DNA of 64,000 nucleotides from NCBI GenBank assembly GCA_025937785.1, contig JAICQQ010000006.1:1-64000 (forward strand), written 5' to 3'. A program made the position numbers and the translations under genes. Under the pieces are notes generated by a model. That model worked only from the letters and a program-made list of their open reading frames with translations, was not told the DNA's origin and did no database searches. The DNA comes from Polyangiaceae bacterium. GTDB taxonomy: Bacteria; Myxococcota_A; Polyangia; Polyangiales; Polyangiaceae. This document shows, piece by piece, positions 1 through 8,671 of the stretch (the first letter of the stretch is position 1; every line of letters begins with the position of its first letter).

Positions 1-144
1 ACTTGATACACTTCCAATCCCTCATGATCGAGCGTCATGCTCCAGCCATCGGCCCCACCTCGGCATCGGTTGCGCTTCTTCGGGCACGGGCACGTTTACG
101 TTCACGTTCACGGGGCCATCGTCCAATTCAGGGACAGGCCCGAG
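1..144 (+). repeat. Dispersed repeat family R1, copy 1
   Basis: Non-coding repeat of about 140 bp, possibly extending left of the window. It matches the reverse complement of 8873-9015 almost throughout: a shared start around CTTCCAA..CCTCATGA, then GCATCGGTTGCGCTT, then the core CGGGCACGGGCACGTTTACG with further ACGTTCACG units, then a CAGGGACAGG block at the right end. The rest of the stretch up to the first gene (145-268) shows nothing recognisable. Confidence 0.8.
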
Positions 145-268
145 TTTCGTGCACGGCCCCGGCACTTCAGCGGCACTGGAGCCGGCACACCCGTGCGCAG
201 GAAAAATCGCATGGCAGGTGACGGAGCCCCCTTATCCCACCCTCGAAAACGCGCGTTGTGCGAGGGTT

Positions 269-694
269 ATGACGATGGCCTGGTGCTGGGACGGAGAGCT
301 GCATGTCGTCGTGCACGACGCGCGCGACCCGACCGACGTGGAGTGGAACCGCTATGTCTCCGAGCTGCACCAGTTCACCATGCGCGGGGACTGGAAGATC
401 CTGGTGTACTCGGCGGGCGGGACGCCGACGGGCCAGCAGCGCCACGCGCTCACGAAGACGTTCCGAGGTCATCCCGTGGCCCTGGTCACGTCGAGCCCGA
501 TCATGCGCGCCATGGGCCTCGTCATGCGAGCGCTCGATCCGAACATTCGCGTGATGCCGCCCCAAGACGAGGACCTGGCCTTTGCCCACTTGCGGCTCAG
601 CGAAGCTCAACGACGCCGTGCGCACATGCACCACGAGCAGCTGACGCGACAGGTGATGGGTCGCTCGAGGCTCGACCAGTCGGCCGCGCGCTGA
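269..694 (+). CDS. Small alpha/beta protein, STAS/SpoIIAA-like in appearance
   Basis: Encodes about 141 residues with no signal peptide or membrane segment, so probably cytoplasmic. The pattern of a short strand (ELHVVVHD), a helix, a strand (WKILVYSAGG), a helix (QQRHALTKTF), a strand (PVALVTSS) and a helix looks like a small STAS/SEC14-type fold, but no diagnostic catalytic motif is visible, so function is not assigned. ATG 269 and ATG 275 are both possible starts; the 40 residues upstream in the same frame overlap low-complexity sequence and look non-coding. It converges on proS, with its stop about 30 bp from the proS stop. Confidence 0.6.
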   Translation: MTMAWCWDGELHVVVHDARDPTDVEWNRYVSELHQFTMRGDWKILVYSAGGTPTGQQRHALTKTFRGHPVALVTSSPIMRAMGLVMRALDPNIRVMPPQDEDLAFAHLRLSEAQRRRAHMHHEQLTRQVMGRSRLDQSAAR

Positions 695-723
695 CGCTTG
701 GCCGCCGGTCCTGCGGCGAAGCA

Positions 724-2451
724 TCAGGCGCTGGCGTGGAGAGCTGCTTGGACCTGCTCGACCAGCGTGCTCACTGCCGAGTCCAGCCCGATGAGGCTCG
801 CCTTCTTCGGATCCGGTTCGCTGCGGGGCTTCAGCTCGACCTGGCCCTGCTTCAAGCCACGGTCACCCACCGTCACGCGCAGCGGGATACCGATCAGGTC
901 GGCGTCCTTGAACTTGCTGCCCGGCCGCTCGTCGCGATCGTCTACCAGTACCTCGACGCCGCGACTTTCGAGGCCCTGCTCGATGCTCCGCACCGCAAGG
1001 TCGACTTCCGGCGAGTTGCCCAGCTGCACCAGGTGCACGTGGTACGGAGCGAGCGCCATGGGCCAGGTGATGCCGTTCGGGTCGTGGAACTGTTCGACCG
1101 CGGCAGCTACCAACCGCGAGACGCCGATACCATAGCACCCCTGCACGATGGTCTGCTGAACGCCCTTGTCGTCCAGGAAGGAGGCGCCCATCGACTCTGT
1201 ATAACGTGTACCGAGCAAGAAGATGTGTCCCGCCTCGATACCCCGGTACAGGCCCAGCGAAGCGCCGCACTGCGGACAGGCATCCCCGTCGATGATCTCT
1301 CGCACGTTGACTACCTCGGCTTCGAAGTCTCGCCCGTGCTGGACGTGCTTCAGGTGGTAGTCCGTCTCGTTGGCGCCGGTGATCGCGTCGCTGATGCTAG
1401 CCGCGTCGCGATCGATCACGACCCTGCCGGAGTATCCGACCGGTCCGGCGAAGCCGACCTTCGCTTTGGTCGCACGCCACACCTCGTCCGCCTCGGCCAT
1501 GCGCACTTCCGCGGCGCCCAGCGCGCGGCCGAGCTTGATCTCGTTGACCGCATGGTCGCCGCGCACCACGACCAGCACCGCTGTCCCGTCACAGATGTAG
1601 ACCAGGCTCTTCAGGAAGCGGTCGGGCGCGCTCTCCAAGAACTTGGAGACCTCTTCGATGCTGCGCTGCCCGGGAGTGTGGATCTTTTCGTGGGGTGGCA
1701 CGCTACCCGGCTCTGGACCCCTCGCGGGAAAGGCCGGCGTCTCCGCGACCTCGATGTTCGCGGCGTAGTCGCATTGACGGCAGGCCGCGATCACGTCCTC
1801 GCCGCTCTGCACCAGGATCTGGAACTCCGCGCTCTTCTTGCCACCCATGGCTCCCGTGTCCGCGTTCACCATGCGGTAGTCGAAGCCCATGCGGTCGAAG
1901 ACTCGGGTGTACGCGACCCGCATGCCTTCGTAGGCGCGCTCCGCAGCGCCCTCGTCGACGTCGAACGAGTAGGCGTCCTTCATGGTGAACTCGCGGCCGC
2001 GCAGGATGCCACCGCGCGGACGCGGCTCGTCGCGGAACTTCGTCTGGATCTGGTACAGGTTGAGCGGCAGGTCGCGGTAGCTCTTCACCTCGCGTCGGAC
2101 CATGTCGACGATGATCTCTTCGTGGGTAGGGCCGAGGTGGTAGTCGCCGCCCTTGCGATCCTGAAGCCGCAGCAGCGTCTCCCCGAAGACGTCCCAGCGC
2201 CCGGACTCCTTGAAGTATTCTGCCGGCAGCAGCGCCGGCAACAGCACCTCTTGCGCGCCAGCCCGATCCATCTCCTCGCGCACGATGCTCTCGACCTTGC
2301 GTTGAACTCGGAGCCCCAGCGGGAGGTAGCTATAGATCCCTGCGCCCACTCGACGCACGTAACCCGCTCGGGTGAGCAGCACGTGACTCACGCTCGTGGC
2401 GTCGGACGGGGCCTCTCTCAGCGTCGGAAACAGTCCACTCTGGATGCGCAT
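724..2451 (-). CDS. proS: Prolyl-tRNA synthetase (bacterial type, with editing insertion)
   Basis: Charges tRNA-Pro with proline in the cytoplasm. The 575-residue length is typical of bacterial-type ProRS. The N-terminal class II core carries the motif 2 region FRDEPRPRGGILRGREF followed by TMKDAYSFD at about residues 140-165. Motif 3 appears as GCYGIGVSRLVAA near residue 440. The stretch between them, roughly residues 225-400, is the INS editing domain that hydrolyses Ala-tRNA-Pro in this class, and a C-terminal anticodon-binding domain follows. The ATG at 2451 opens directly into the conserved MRIQSGLFPTLREAP. It is transcribed alone, divergent from the sulfite reductase gene. Confidence 0.97.
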   Translation of the reverse strand: MRIQSGLFPTLREAPSDATSVSHVLLTRAGYVRRVGAGIYSYLPLGLRVQRKVESIVREEMDRAGAQEVLLPALLPAEYFKESGRWDVFGETLLRLQDRKGGDYHLGPTHEEIIVDMVRREVKSYRDLPLNLYQIQTKFRDEPRPRGGILRGREFTMKDAYSFDVDEGAAERAYEGMRVAYTRVFDRMGFDYRMVNADTGAMGGKKSAEFQILVQSGEDVIAACRQCDYAANIEVAETPAFPARGPEPGSVPPHEKIHTPGQRSIEEVSKFLESAPDRFLKSLVYICDGTAVLVVVRGDHAVNEIKLGRALGAAEVRMAEADEVWRATKAKVGFAGPVGYSGRVVIDRDAASISDAITGANETDYHLKHVQHGRDFEAEVVNVREIIDGDACPQCGASLGLYRGIEAGHIFLLGTRYTESMGASFLDDKGVQQTIVQGCYGIGVSRLVAAAVEQFHDPNGITWPMALAPYHVHLVQLGNSPEVDLAVRSIEQGLESRGVEVLVDDRDERPGSKFKDADLIGIPLRVTVGDRGLKQGQVELKPRSEPDPKKASLIGLDSAVSTLVEQVQAALHASA

Positions 2452-2609
2452 GGCCCGCGGCTCGTACCATGAGGCTCAGGGGCGCAAAAGCCGCCGCGAG
2501 CGAGACACACCGCCACAGTGGGTGTCCCAGGAGCATTGACCACGCAGTTTTTTCACGGGGAAAACGCGTCGTTCGACCCGCGCCCCAACAATTTTACCCA
2601 ATGATTCCA

Positions 2610-2628
2610 AATAGATGTAATGTCTATT
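2610..2628. promoter_or_regulatory. 19 bp palindrome, operator candidate for the siroheme reductase
   Basis: AATAGA and TCTATT form perfect 6 bp arms around a 7 bp centre. The palindrome lies in an AT-richer patch in otherwise GC-rich sequence, about 13 bp upstream of the best -35 box, which is where an activator would sit. Rrf2-family regulators (CymR, NsrR, IscR) use AT-rich palindromes of about this size, but the regulator is not identifiable here. Confidence 0.4.
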
Positions 2629-2641
2629 CCCGATACCCGAC

Positions 2642-2669
2642 TTGTCACACCGGAATTAGGGGGTACAAA
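2642..2669 (+). promoter_or_regulatory. Sigma-70-like promoter candidate for the siroheme reductase
   Basis: TTGTCA (5 of 6 to TTGACA), a 16 bp spacer, then TACAAA (4 of 6 to TATAAT). This would start transcription near 2676, leaving a leader of about 43 nt with the ribosome-binding site GAGGAG at 2704-2709. Its position supports ATG 2719 as the start and excludes ATG 2620, which lies inside the upstream palindrome. Confidence 0.4.
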
Positions 2670-2718
2670 GCGCAACCCCGGGCTTGATTATCACGCCCCA
2701 ATCGAGGAGTCACAAGGA

Positions 2719-4971
2719 ATGACCGCCGTCAGGAACTGGAAAGAATCGCTCAGGGACCGCATGCCGGAGTCCCTCGCCCGCGAGATCGATATCTTCGAGA
2801 CACAGATCGAGCTCAGGAAAGCCGGCAAGATTGGCGACAAGATGTTCGCCGAAACGCGCTTGCGCAAGGGCGTGTACGGGCAGCGCTACGACAATGGGCG
2901 GCGGCACGACGGTGAGAAGACGCAGGCTTTGGAGTTCCCCTGCGGGGACCTGACCAAGGGCCCCGAGACCGTTTGGGACGCGCCGGGCATGATGCGCATC
3001 AAGATCCCGCTCGGAAAGGTCACACCGGATCAGCTCGATCTCATGTGCGAGCTCGCCGAGGAGTATTCCGATCAGATCTTGCACGTCACCACGCGGCAAG
3101 ACATCCAGCTGCACTTCATTCACATCGACGACACACCCGACCTGATGCGGCGGCTGGCTTCCGTGGGCATCACCACGCACGAGGCGTGCGGCAACTCCGT
3201 GCGCAACGTCACGGCCTGCCAATACGCGGGAGTGTGCAACGACCAGACCTTCGACGTCACGCCTTACGCACACGCCGCGGCGATGTTCTTGCTGGGACAC
3301 GACGACGTGCAGGACTTCGGCCGCAAGCTGAAGCCTGCATTTTCTGGCTGCAAAGACAATCCATGCGGCCTTACGACCTTTCACGACATCGGCTGCATCG
3401 CCCAGGTACGCGAGGTCGACGGCAAGCCGAAGCGTGGGTTCGAGTTCTACGTCGGCGGCGGGCTCGGCGCCGTGCCGCACCCCGCAAAATTGTTGGAAGA
3501 GTTCACCCCGGAAGAAGAGCTGCTGCCGATGATGCAAGCCGTCTGTCGCGTCTTCGCTCGGCTCGGTGAGAAAGAGAACCGCTCGCGCGCGCGCCTGAAG
3601 TTCCTGGTCAACAAACTCGGCATCGAAGAGTTCACGCGCCTGGTGAAAGAAGAGCGAACCAAGCTCCGGCCCGACCCGCGCTGGACAGCCTATCTCGACG
3701 ACCTGGCAAGCCTCGACGAGAAGCCGCTCAAGCCGGGCTCGGAGCTGGTTGTCGACGCTGGTGAACGCTTCAAAGCGTGGTTCAAAACCAACGTTCGACC
3801 CCAAGCGCAGCCGGGCTATTCGTGCGCGATCGTCACGCTGCCCCTGGGCGACTTTACCCCAGACCAAGGCCGCACCATGAGCGACCTCGCCCGCGAGTTC
3901 ACCAACTGCTCACTGCGCTTCACGGTGGACCAGAACATGCTCTTCCGTTGGGTGTCCAACGCAGATCTGCCCGAGCTCTTCGCCCGTCTCGACGCGGCTG
4001 GCCTCGGGGCCAGCGGGGCCGAAACCATCAGCGACATCACCTCGTGCCCCGGCACCGACACGTGCAAGCTCGGGATTTCGTCGTCGCGTGGGTTGGCCGG
4101 AGAGCTCCGCCGCCATCTCTCCGTCGCCCCCGAGCTGCCGCCGGCCGCGCAAGCCCTACACATCAAATGCAGTGGTTGCTTCAACTCCTGCGGGCAGCAC
4201 CATGTGGCTGATATCGGTTTTCTCGGCGTCAGCCGAAATGTGAGCGGCCGGAGAGTGCCGCATTTTCAGCTGGTTGTGGGTGGGCAGTGGACCGAGAACG
4301 GGAAGACGTACGGCCTAGCGATCGGGGCCATTCCCTCGAAGCACGTGCCCCAGGCGGTGGACCGATTGACCAAGGCCTACGCGGAAGGCAGGCGCGAGGG
4401 TGAGAACTACCGCCAATACGTGGCTCGTGTCGGCAAGAAGGCCGTACGCCAGCTGATCGACGATCTGACCCAGGTGCCGAGTTACGAGGCAAATCCGAGC
4501 TTTTACTCGGATTGGGGTGACCCTCGTGAGTACACCATTGGCGACATGGGTGTGGGAGAGTGTGCTGGGGAAATCGTCCCGTTCGTGGAAATGGGGCTAG
4601 CGGCCAGCGAGCGCGAGCTCTTCGAGGCCCAGGTGATCCTCGACGAAGAAGGCAACGCCACGAAAGCGGCTGAACGAGCGTATCAGGCCATGCTCCACGC
4701 CGCGAAAGCGCTCACCCGAGAGCGCAATGCCAACCTGGGCGACGACCCGGACGAGATCGTGCGGGAGTTCAAGCTGCACCTTTGTGATACACGATTGTTT
4801 CACGACCCCTACGTCGGCGACAAATTCGCCAACTTCCTCTTCAGCGCTCACGGGAACGGAACCACGACTTCCCCGAACAACGCCACCGCGCACCAGCGGA
4901 TTGAGGAAGCGCAGCTATTCGTAGAGGCGGCGCATCAATGCTATATCCGTAACGCAAGCCCGGCTTCCTGA
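2719..4971 (+). CDS. Ferredoxin-type nitrite/sulfite reductase with C-terminal extension
   Basis: Siroheme/[4Fe-4S] enzyme making the six-electron reduction of sulfite to sulfide or nitrite to ammonia. About 750 residues. Two ferrite-reductase half domains are followed by the cluster ligands Cys443 and Cys449 (SCPGTDTC, C-x5-C) and Cys487 and Cys491 (CFNSC, C-x3-C), the spacing of the CysI/NirA family. A further segment of about 160 residues beyond residue 590, helix-rich with HEPN-like character, makes it longer than the usual 550-600. ATG 2719 was chosen because GAGGAG precedes it by 9 nt and a promoter lies just upstream. The choice between sulfite and nitrite cannot be made from sequence alone; no siroheme-synthesis gene is nearby. 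Confidence 0.93.
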   Translation: MTAVRNWKESLRDRMPESLAREIDIFETQIELRKAGKIGDKMFAETRLRKGVYGQRYDNGRRHDGEKTQALEFPCGDLTKGPETVWDAPGMMRIKIPLGKVTPDQLDLMCELAEEYSDQILHVTTRQDIQLHFIHIDDTPDLMRRLASVGITTHEACGNSVRNVTACQYAGVCNDQTFDVTPYAHAAAMFLLGHDDVQDFGRKLKPAFSGCKDNPCGLTTFHDIGCIAQVREVDGKPKRGFEFYVGGGLGAVPHPAKLLEEFTPEEELLPMMQAVCRVFARLGEKENRSRARLKFLVNKLGIEEFTRLVKEERTKLRPDPRWTAYLDDLASLDEKPLKPGSELVVDAGERFKAWFKTNVRPQAQPGYSCAIVTLPLGDFTPDQGRTMSDLAREFTNCSLRFTVDQNMLFRWVSNADLPELFARLDAAGLGASGAETISDITSCPGTDTCKLGISSSRGLAGELRRHLSVAPELPPAAQALHIKCSGCFNSCGQHHVADIGFLGVSRNVSGRRVPHFQLVVGGQWTENGKTYGLAIGAIPSKHVPQAVDRLTKAYAEGRREGENYRQYVARVGKKAVRQLIDDLTQVPSYEANPSFYSDWGDPREYTIGDMGVGECAGEIVPFVEMGLAASERELFEAQVILDEEGNATKAAERAYQAMLHAAKALTRERNANLGDDPDEIVREFKLHLCDTRLFHDPYVGDKFANFLFSAHGNGTTTSPNNATAHQRIEEAQLFVEAAHQCYIRNASPAS

Positions 4972-5019
4972 GCCGTACAGTACAGCTGAAACCTTCTAGA
5001 ATCGCGAGGCCCTGGTTCC

Positions 5020-5613
5020 ATGGACGCTCCCAAGCTTCAGGTGAAGCTATTCTCAGACAACGTCGATAGCTCGAATCTCGAGAAGTTCATTCCCGTTTTC
5101 CATCGCTGGATTCGCGATCACGTGCTGGACGAGCTGATGATCGACGTCGCCGACTACAGCCATGTGCACCATGGCCCGGGCGTGGTCCTGGTCGGTCACG
5201 CTTCAGACTACTACCTCGATCTCAGCGACGGCCAACCGGGATTACTCTACAGCAGAAAGCGCCAAGCACCCGAACCAGGAGAACGCCTGAGGGACGCCTT
5301 CCGTCGTGCGCTCAACGCCTGTCGCTTGCTCGAAGGCGATCCCACGCTGAACCCTCGTCCCAAGTTTCGTCCGAACGAAGCGCTGATCAAACTCCCCGAT
5401 CGCTTGGATTTCAGCAACGACGACCCGAGCTTCGACGCGCTGAAGCGCGAGTTCGAAACCTTCTTGGGTCAGCTGTACGCAGGCGGTAAGGTAAAGCTCA
5501 CGCGCGTGGGCTCGAACAAGTCACCGCTCAGCGTCCGCGTCGTGGCCGAGGGCGCCCCCGATCTGACGAGCCTGCTCAATCGAGTGGGTGGCCCCATCAA
5601 CGGCAGCTCGTAA
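5020..5613 (+). CDS. Conserved hypothetical protein downstream of the siroheme reductase
   Basis: 197 residues, soluble, no signal peptide. The N-terminal half reads like a conserved cytoplasmic domain: KFIPVFHRWIRDHVLDELMI, then a His-rich HVHHGPGVVLVGH and an acidic-aromatic YYLDLSDGQPGLLY. The C-terminal half is charged and alpha/beta. GAGG at 5006-5009 gives a plausible ribosome-binding site for ATG 5020. It starts 48 bp after the reductase in the same direction and may be cotranscribed, which hints at an accessory role, but no known family function is recognised. Confidence 0.8.
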   Translation: MDAPKLQVKLFSDNVDSSNLEKFIPVFHRWIRDHVLDELMIDVADYSHVHHGPGVVLVGHASDYYLDLSDGQPGLLYSRKRQAPEPGERLRDAFRRALNACRLLEGDPTLNPRPKFRPNEALIKLPDRLDFSNDDPSFDALKREFETFLGQLYAGGKVKLTRVGSNKSPLSVRVVAEGAPDLTSLLNRVGGPINGSS

Positions 5614-5662
5614 GCTCGTTCCCAAAGTCTGCGACGGCCTTCCAGGCTGTGGCGGCCCAAAA

Positions 5663-5890
5663 CGGCCAAGACTCCAAGAGCGCCAAGTTCGCCATTTTTT
5701 CTTTTTTGGGCTAGCTGAGATCCCGGCGGGCTCGCGCTCCCGCTCGCTTGCCCGATAGCGCAGAGCGTCGTGCCCGTTGCACCGAGCGCTTCCAGACATG
5801 CGAGCCTCGGAGTTGTTCGAGCATCCGGAATGAACCGCCGGTTCCGGTAGGCTGACATGAGATTTCTTGGCGGCGCTTGGCGCGCTTGGC
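5663..5890. repeat. CCAAG-type inverted-repeat element A
   Basis: The left end (5663-5688) has three CCAAG units spaced 9-10 bp (GCCAAG, TCCAAG, GCCAAG) followed by a T-rich tract (5694-5707). The right end (5865-5890) has three CTTGG units in the opposite orientation (TCTTGG, GCTTGG, GCTTGG). About 175 bp separates them. The element fills most of the 333 bp gap between convergent genes, and the gap holds nothing else recognisable. The layout resembles the element at 10752-11042. Confidence 0.6.
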
Positions 5891-5946
5891 AGTGAAATTG
5901 ACGCCTCTGCCGGGCAAAGCCTATCGGAAGTTCGTCAGGCTTGGCG

Positions 5947-6540
5947 TCAGTCCACCGGAGCGAGTGCGGCTTCGACGAGCCTGCGCGCGCTCGCAGGTAA
6001 ATGCAGCTCCAACGCGGCGCGCTGGGCCTGGGGGCTCAGCTTGCGCCAGGTCTTTCGCAGGATGTCGACCACCTTCGCGGGCGCGTGCCTCGCTGCGAAC
6101 TCTTCGAGCTCGTACTCGAGGAACGTTAGACACAAAGCGTCTTCGAGCGTCTGCGTGTCGGGGTTCGTGGTGAGCCCCTGCTTCAGGTTGAGCTGACGCA
6201 CCGCCGCGATCGTTTCGGAGGCGACGCCAGCCTCGCGCAGCGTTTCTGCCGCCAGGTCGGCGTGGAACTTCGAGAGATCTTTGCGCCATTTGAGGTAGCC
6301 CACGCGCCCGCTGGGGTAGCTCTCTCGGGGAACTTCCCAGCGCCGCACGTGTTGCGCGTATGCCGCCAGGCGCAGCGCGTCCGACGCCTCGGGGTTCAGC
6401 CGCAGCACCCAGCCGAAAATGCGCTCGGCTTGCACGAGCTGCTTGGGCTCGAGCCGCCCATTCACCGGAATCTGGTTCGGATCACGCGCATTTGCGCGCT
6501 TGAACAGGGCAATGGCTGCATCGACTTCTGAAGCTTGCAT
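5947..6540 (-). CDS. DUF4202 family protein
   Basis: 197 residues, soluble. The sequence matches the DUF4202 pattern: a helical N-terminus (AIALFKRANARDPN), then RIFGWVLRLNPEASDALRLA, AQHVRRWEVPRESYP and GRVGYLKWRKDLSKFHAD. The conserved Arg, His, Trp and Lys residues in the middle suggest a ligand-binding or enzymatic pocket, but the activity of the family is not established. ATG 6540 begins at the conserved part; the 33 residues upstream in frame would run into the divergent gene. It is divergent from the aldo/keto reductase across about 80 bp. Confidence 0.85.
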   Translation of the reverse strand: MQASEVDAAIALFKRANARDPNQIPVNGRLEPKQLVQAERIFGWVLRLNPEASDALRLAAYAQHVRRWEVPRESYPSGRVGYLKWRKDLSKFHADLAAETLREAGVASETIAAVRQLNLKQGLTTNPDTQTLEDALCLTFLEYELEEFAARHAPAKVVDILRKTWRKLSPQAQRAALELHLPASARRLVEAALAPVD

Positions 6541-6622
6541 CTTACGCGGACCAACAGCCGAGCCCGAAGCGTACTCCGAGCGCCGGCCCACGGACTCTAT
6601 CAATTGGCGGGAGCCAAACCAA

Positions 6623-7621
6623 ATGCGTAAATGCGGCATGCACTATCGAACCTTGGGCAAGTCGGGCCTGGAGATTTCCTCTGTAAGCTTCGGCGCGTGG
6701 GCGCTGGGCGGCGACTTCGGCACGGTGACCGACGCGGAATCGAAACAGGCGATCGTGCGGGCGCTCGAACTCGGCGTGAACTTCTTCGACACCGCCGACG
6801 TTTACGGCGACGGACGCAGCGAACGCATCCTCGGTGAGGTGAAGCGCTCGACCAAGGCCGACATGATCATCGCCACCAAGGCGGGGCGGCGCCTGAAGCC
6901 CCATGTTGCCTCGGGCTACGACCTCGAAAACTTGACGGCCTTCGTCGATCGCAGCCTCACGAACCTGCGGGTCGAGGCGCTCGACCTGGTGCAGCTGCAT
7001 TGCCCGCCGACCGACGTTTACTACATGCCCGAGGTATTCGAGGCGCTCGACGTGCTGAAGCAGCGCGGCAAGTTGCGCCACTACGGCGTGAGCGTGGAGC
7101 GCGTCGAGGAGGCCTTGAAAGCCATCGAATACCCGGGCGTGACCTCGGTGCAGATCATTTACAACCTGCTCCGGCAACGCCCCAGCGAGCTGTTCTTCGA
7201 GCGCGCGGCGCAGCGGCAGGTCGGCGTTCTGGCGCGGCTTCCGCTGTCGAGCGGGATGCTCGGCGGCCGCATCAACGCAAGCACCGCGTTCGAGCCGAGC
7301 GACCACCGGAACTACAACCGGAACGGTGAAGCCTTCGATCGAGGCGAGACATTCTCGGGGGTGCCGTTCGAGGCCGGGCTCGCGTTCGTCGAGCGCCTGC
7401 GCAATCTGGTGCCGAACGGCACGAGCATAGCAGCGTTCTCGCTGCGCTGGGCCTTGATGCAAGACGCGGTGACTGCGGTGATCCCCGGCGCAAAACGCCC
7501 CAGCCAAGTCGAGCAGAATGTCGGCGCGGCGGCGCTTCCGCCCCTGCCCCAAGACACGCTGCGACAGATCGAAGCTCTGTATCGAGAGCACATTCGACCC
7601 CTGGTGCATCAGCGCTGGTAA
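6623..7621 (+). CDS. Aldo/keto reductase
   Basis: NADPH-dependent oxidoreductase of about 332 residues with a TIM-barrel fold. The tetrad is visible in order: Asp and Tyr in FFDTADVYGDG, Lys in ATKAGRR, and His in LVQLHCPP. The C-terminal cofactor region ends in AVIPGAKRPSQVEQN, typical of the family. GGGAG lies 8-9 nt before ATG 6623; the later ATG 6638 starts at the usual family N-terminus (MHYRTLGKSGLEIS) and is the alternative. Substrate unknown. It is divergent from the DUF4202 gene, and a strong hairpin follows its stop. Confidence 0.93.
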   Translation: MRKCGMHYRTLGKSGLEISSVSFGAWALGGDFGTVTDAESKQAIVRALELGVNFFDTADVYGDGRSERILGEVKRSTKADMIIATKAGRRLKPHVASGYDLENLTAFVDRSLTNLRVEALDLVQLHCPPTDVYYMPEVFEALDVLKQRGKLRHYGVSVERVEEALKAIEYPGVTSVQIIYNLLRQRPSELFFERAAQRQVGVLARLPLSSGMLGGRINASTAFEPSDHRNYNRNGEAFDRGETFSGVPFEAGLAFVERLRNLVPNGTSIAAFSLRWALMQDAVTAVIPGAKRPSQVEQNVGAAALPPLPQDTLRQIEALYREHIRPLVHQRW

Positions 7622-7629
7622 ATGCGAAA

Positions 7630-7655
7630 GAGCCCACCCTTTGCGGGGTGGGCTC
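7630..7655. terminator. Bidirectional hairpin terminator candidate
   Basis: GAGCCCACCC and GGGTGGGCTC form a perfect 10 bp stem with a 6 nt loop, 9 bp after the aldo/keto reductase stop and 27 bp before the stop of the convergent lipoprotein gene. There is no clear T-tract on either strand. Confidence 0.6.
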
Positions 7656-7681
7656 CGTCCACTGCGCGGCCTCGGGACGGC

Positions 7682-8671
7682 TCAGCGCGGCGGCTCTGCG
7701 AAACGCCCCGGGAAGGGATCCGCCGAGTGACGTCGCTCGACCTCTCCACGAAGCCAGGGCGAGTCCGAACCGCGCTCGTGAAACAGGGCGACGCCGATCA
7801 CCCCCACGTTGCGCGCCTTGCCTTTCCTGCCGGCGTAGGAGTCGCGCACCGAGCCGAAGCGAAATGCTGCGACGGTATCCGTGCTGCGGCGGAACCCATC
7901 GATGCGCACGGAATCGAACGGACCGATGACGTAACCGCGCTTGACGAACGAGCCTTCTTCACCGTCGACCACGTCGAGCCCGTCGACGGTCGCCACGGCT
8001 TCGATGCGGTCGTTCGTGTGGTTCCTGACCTCGATACTGTACGCCGCGCCGTGCTCACCCACGACGTAATCGCGGCTGGCCAACTCGAACGCTGGCAGCG
8101 CGCGCCCGTGTTCATCGAGCAGGCGCAGCGTGACAGCGCCATTCATCACGCTGAATCCGCTGTCGCCGTGATCGGTCCGTGCACTTTCGCGCGCCATCGC
8201 CGAAATGCCTTCGCGATCGTTGTAGAACAGAGTTGCCAGAGCGAAGGGGCGCTGGGGAGCTGCGCGGTGGAACACCGTGTGTCGCACGTTGCTCTCGCGA
8301 TCTTCGCCCCAAACCGTGCCCAGACCCGGCCGAGCTTGGGGAGCGTCGTCGCGAGGGGCCGCGGAGCTCGATTTGCTCGGACCGCGCATCGAAGAGCCGG
8401 CAGCTTCCTCGGCTTCACTCGGGGAGGCGCTGCTGTCGATGCCCACGCCCTCGGTGACCACGGGCGGTGCCATCGGTTCGGCCTGAGTGCCGTCCCACGC
8501 CTCACCCGACGCCCCGCTCGACGTCGCAGACTCGGTCCCGCGGGCGGCGATCGGTGGTGCGCCGTTCGGCGCATGGTCCGCGGGCGCGTGCGACCCTCCG
8601 CAGCCGACCACCAGGGCGAGTGCCGTCCACAATGCTCCACGTTTCAACCAGGCTTTCCATCTCAAGGTCAT
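7682..8671 (-). CDS. Secreted lipoprotein of unknown function
   Basis: About 329 residues from ATG 8671, preceded by GGAGG. The N-terminus (basic residues, ALWTALALVVGC) is a lipoprotein signal with the lipidated Cys at about residue 24. Residues 25-120 are a low-complexity Ala/Ser/Pro linker. The rest looks like a folded beta-rich domain with a C-terminal block (VRIDGFRRSTDTVAAFRFG, then YAGRKGKARNVGVIGVALF) of the type seen in uncharacterised secreted proteins. It should sit in the periplasm or on the outer membrane. Role unknown. Confidence 0.8.
   Translation of the reverse strand: MTLRWKAWLKRGALWTALALVVGCGGSHAPADHAPNGAPPIAARGTESATSSGASGEAWDGTQAEPMAPPVVTEGVGIDSSASPSEAEEAAGSSMRGPSKSSSAAPRDDAPQARPGLGTVWGEDRESNVRHTVFHRAAPQRPFALATLFYNDREGISAMARESARTDHGDSGFSVMNGAVTLRLLDEHGRALPAFELASRDYVVGEHGAAYSIEVRNHTNDRIEAVATVDGLDVVDGEEGSFVKRGYVIGPFDSVRIDGFRRSTDTVAAFRFGSVRDSYAGRKGKARNVGVIGVALFHERGSDSPWLRGEVERRHSADPFPGRFAEPPR

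Noticed and set aside
37-2472. An 811-codon frame on the + strand opposite proS
   Set aside because: It is the antisense frame of an unmistakable synthetase; its residues are Arg/His/Val-rich with no domain.
2620-2718. ATG 2620 as the siroheme reductase start
   Set aside because: It lies within a palindrome upstream of the promoter; ATG 2719 has a better ribosome-binding site.
2710-3867. Long minus-strand frame inside the siroheme reductase
   Set aside because: Mirror of the reductase coding strand; no family pattern.
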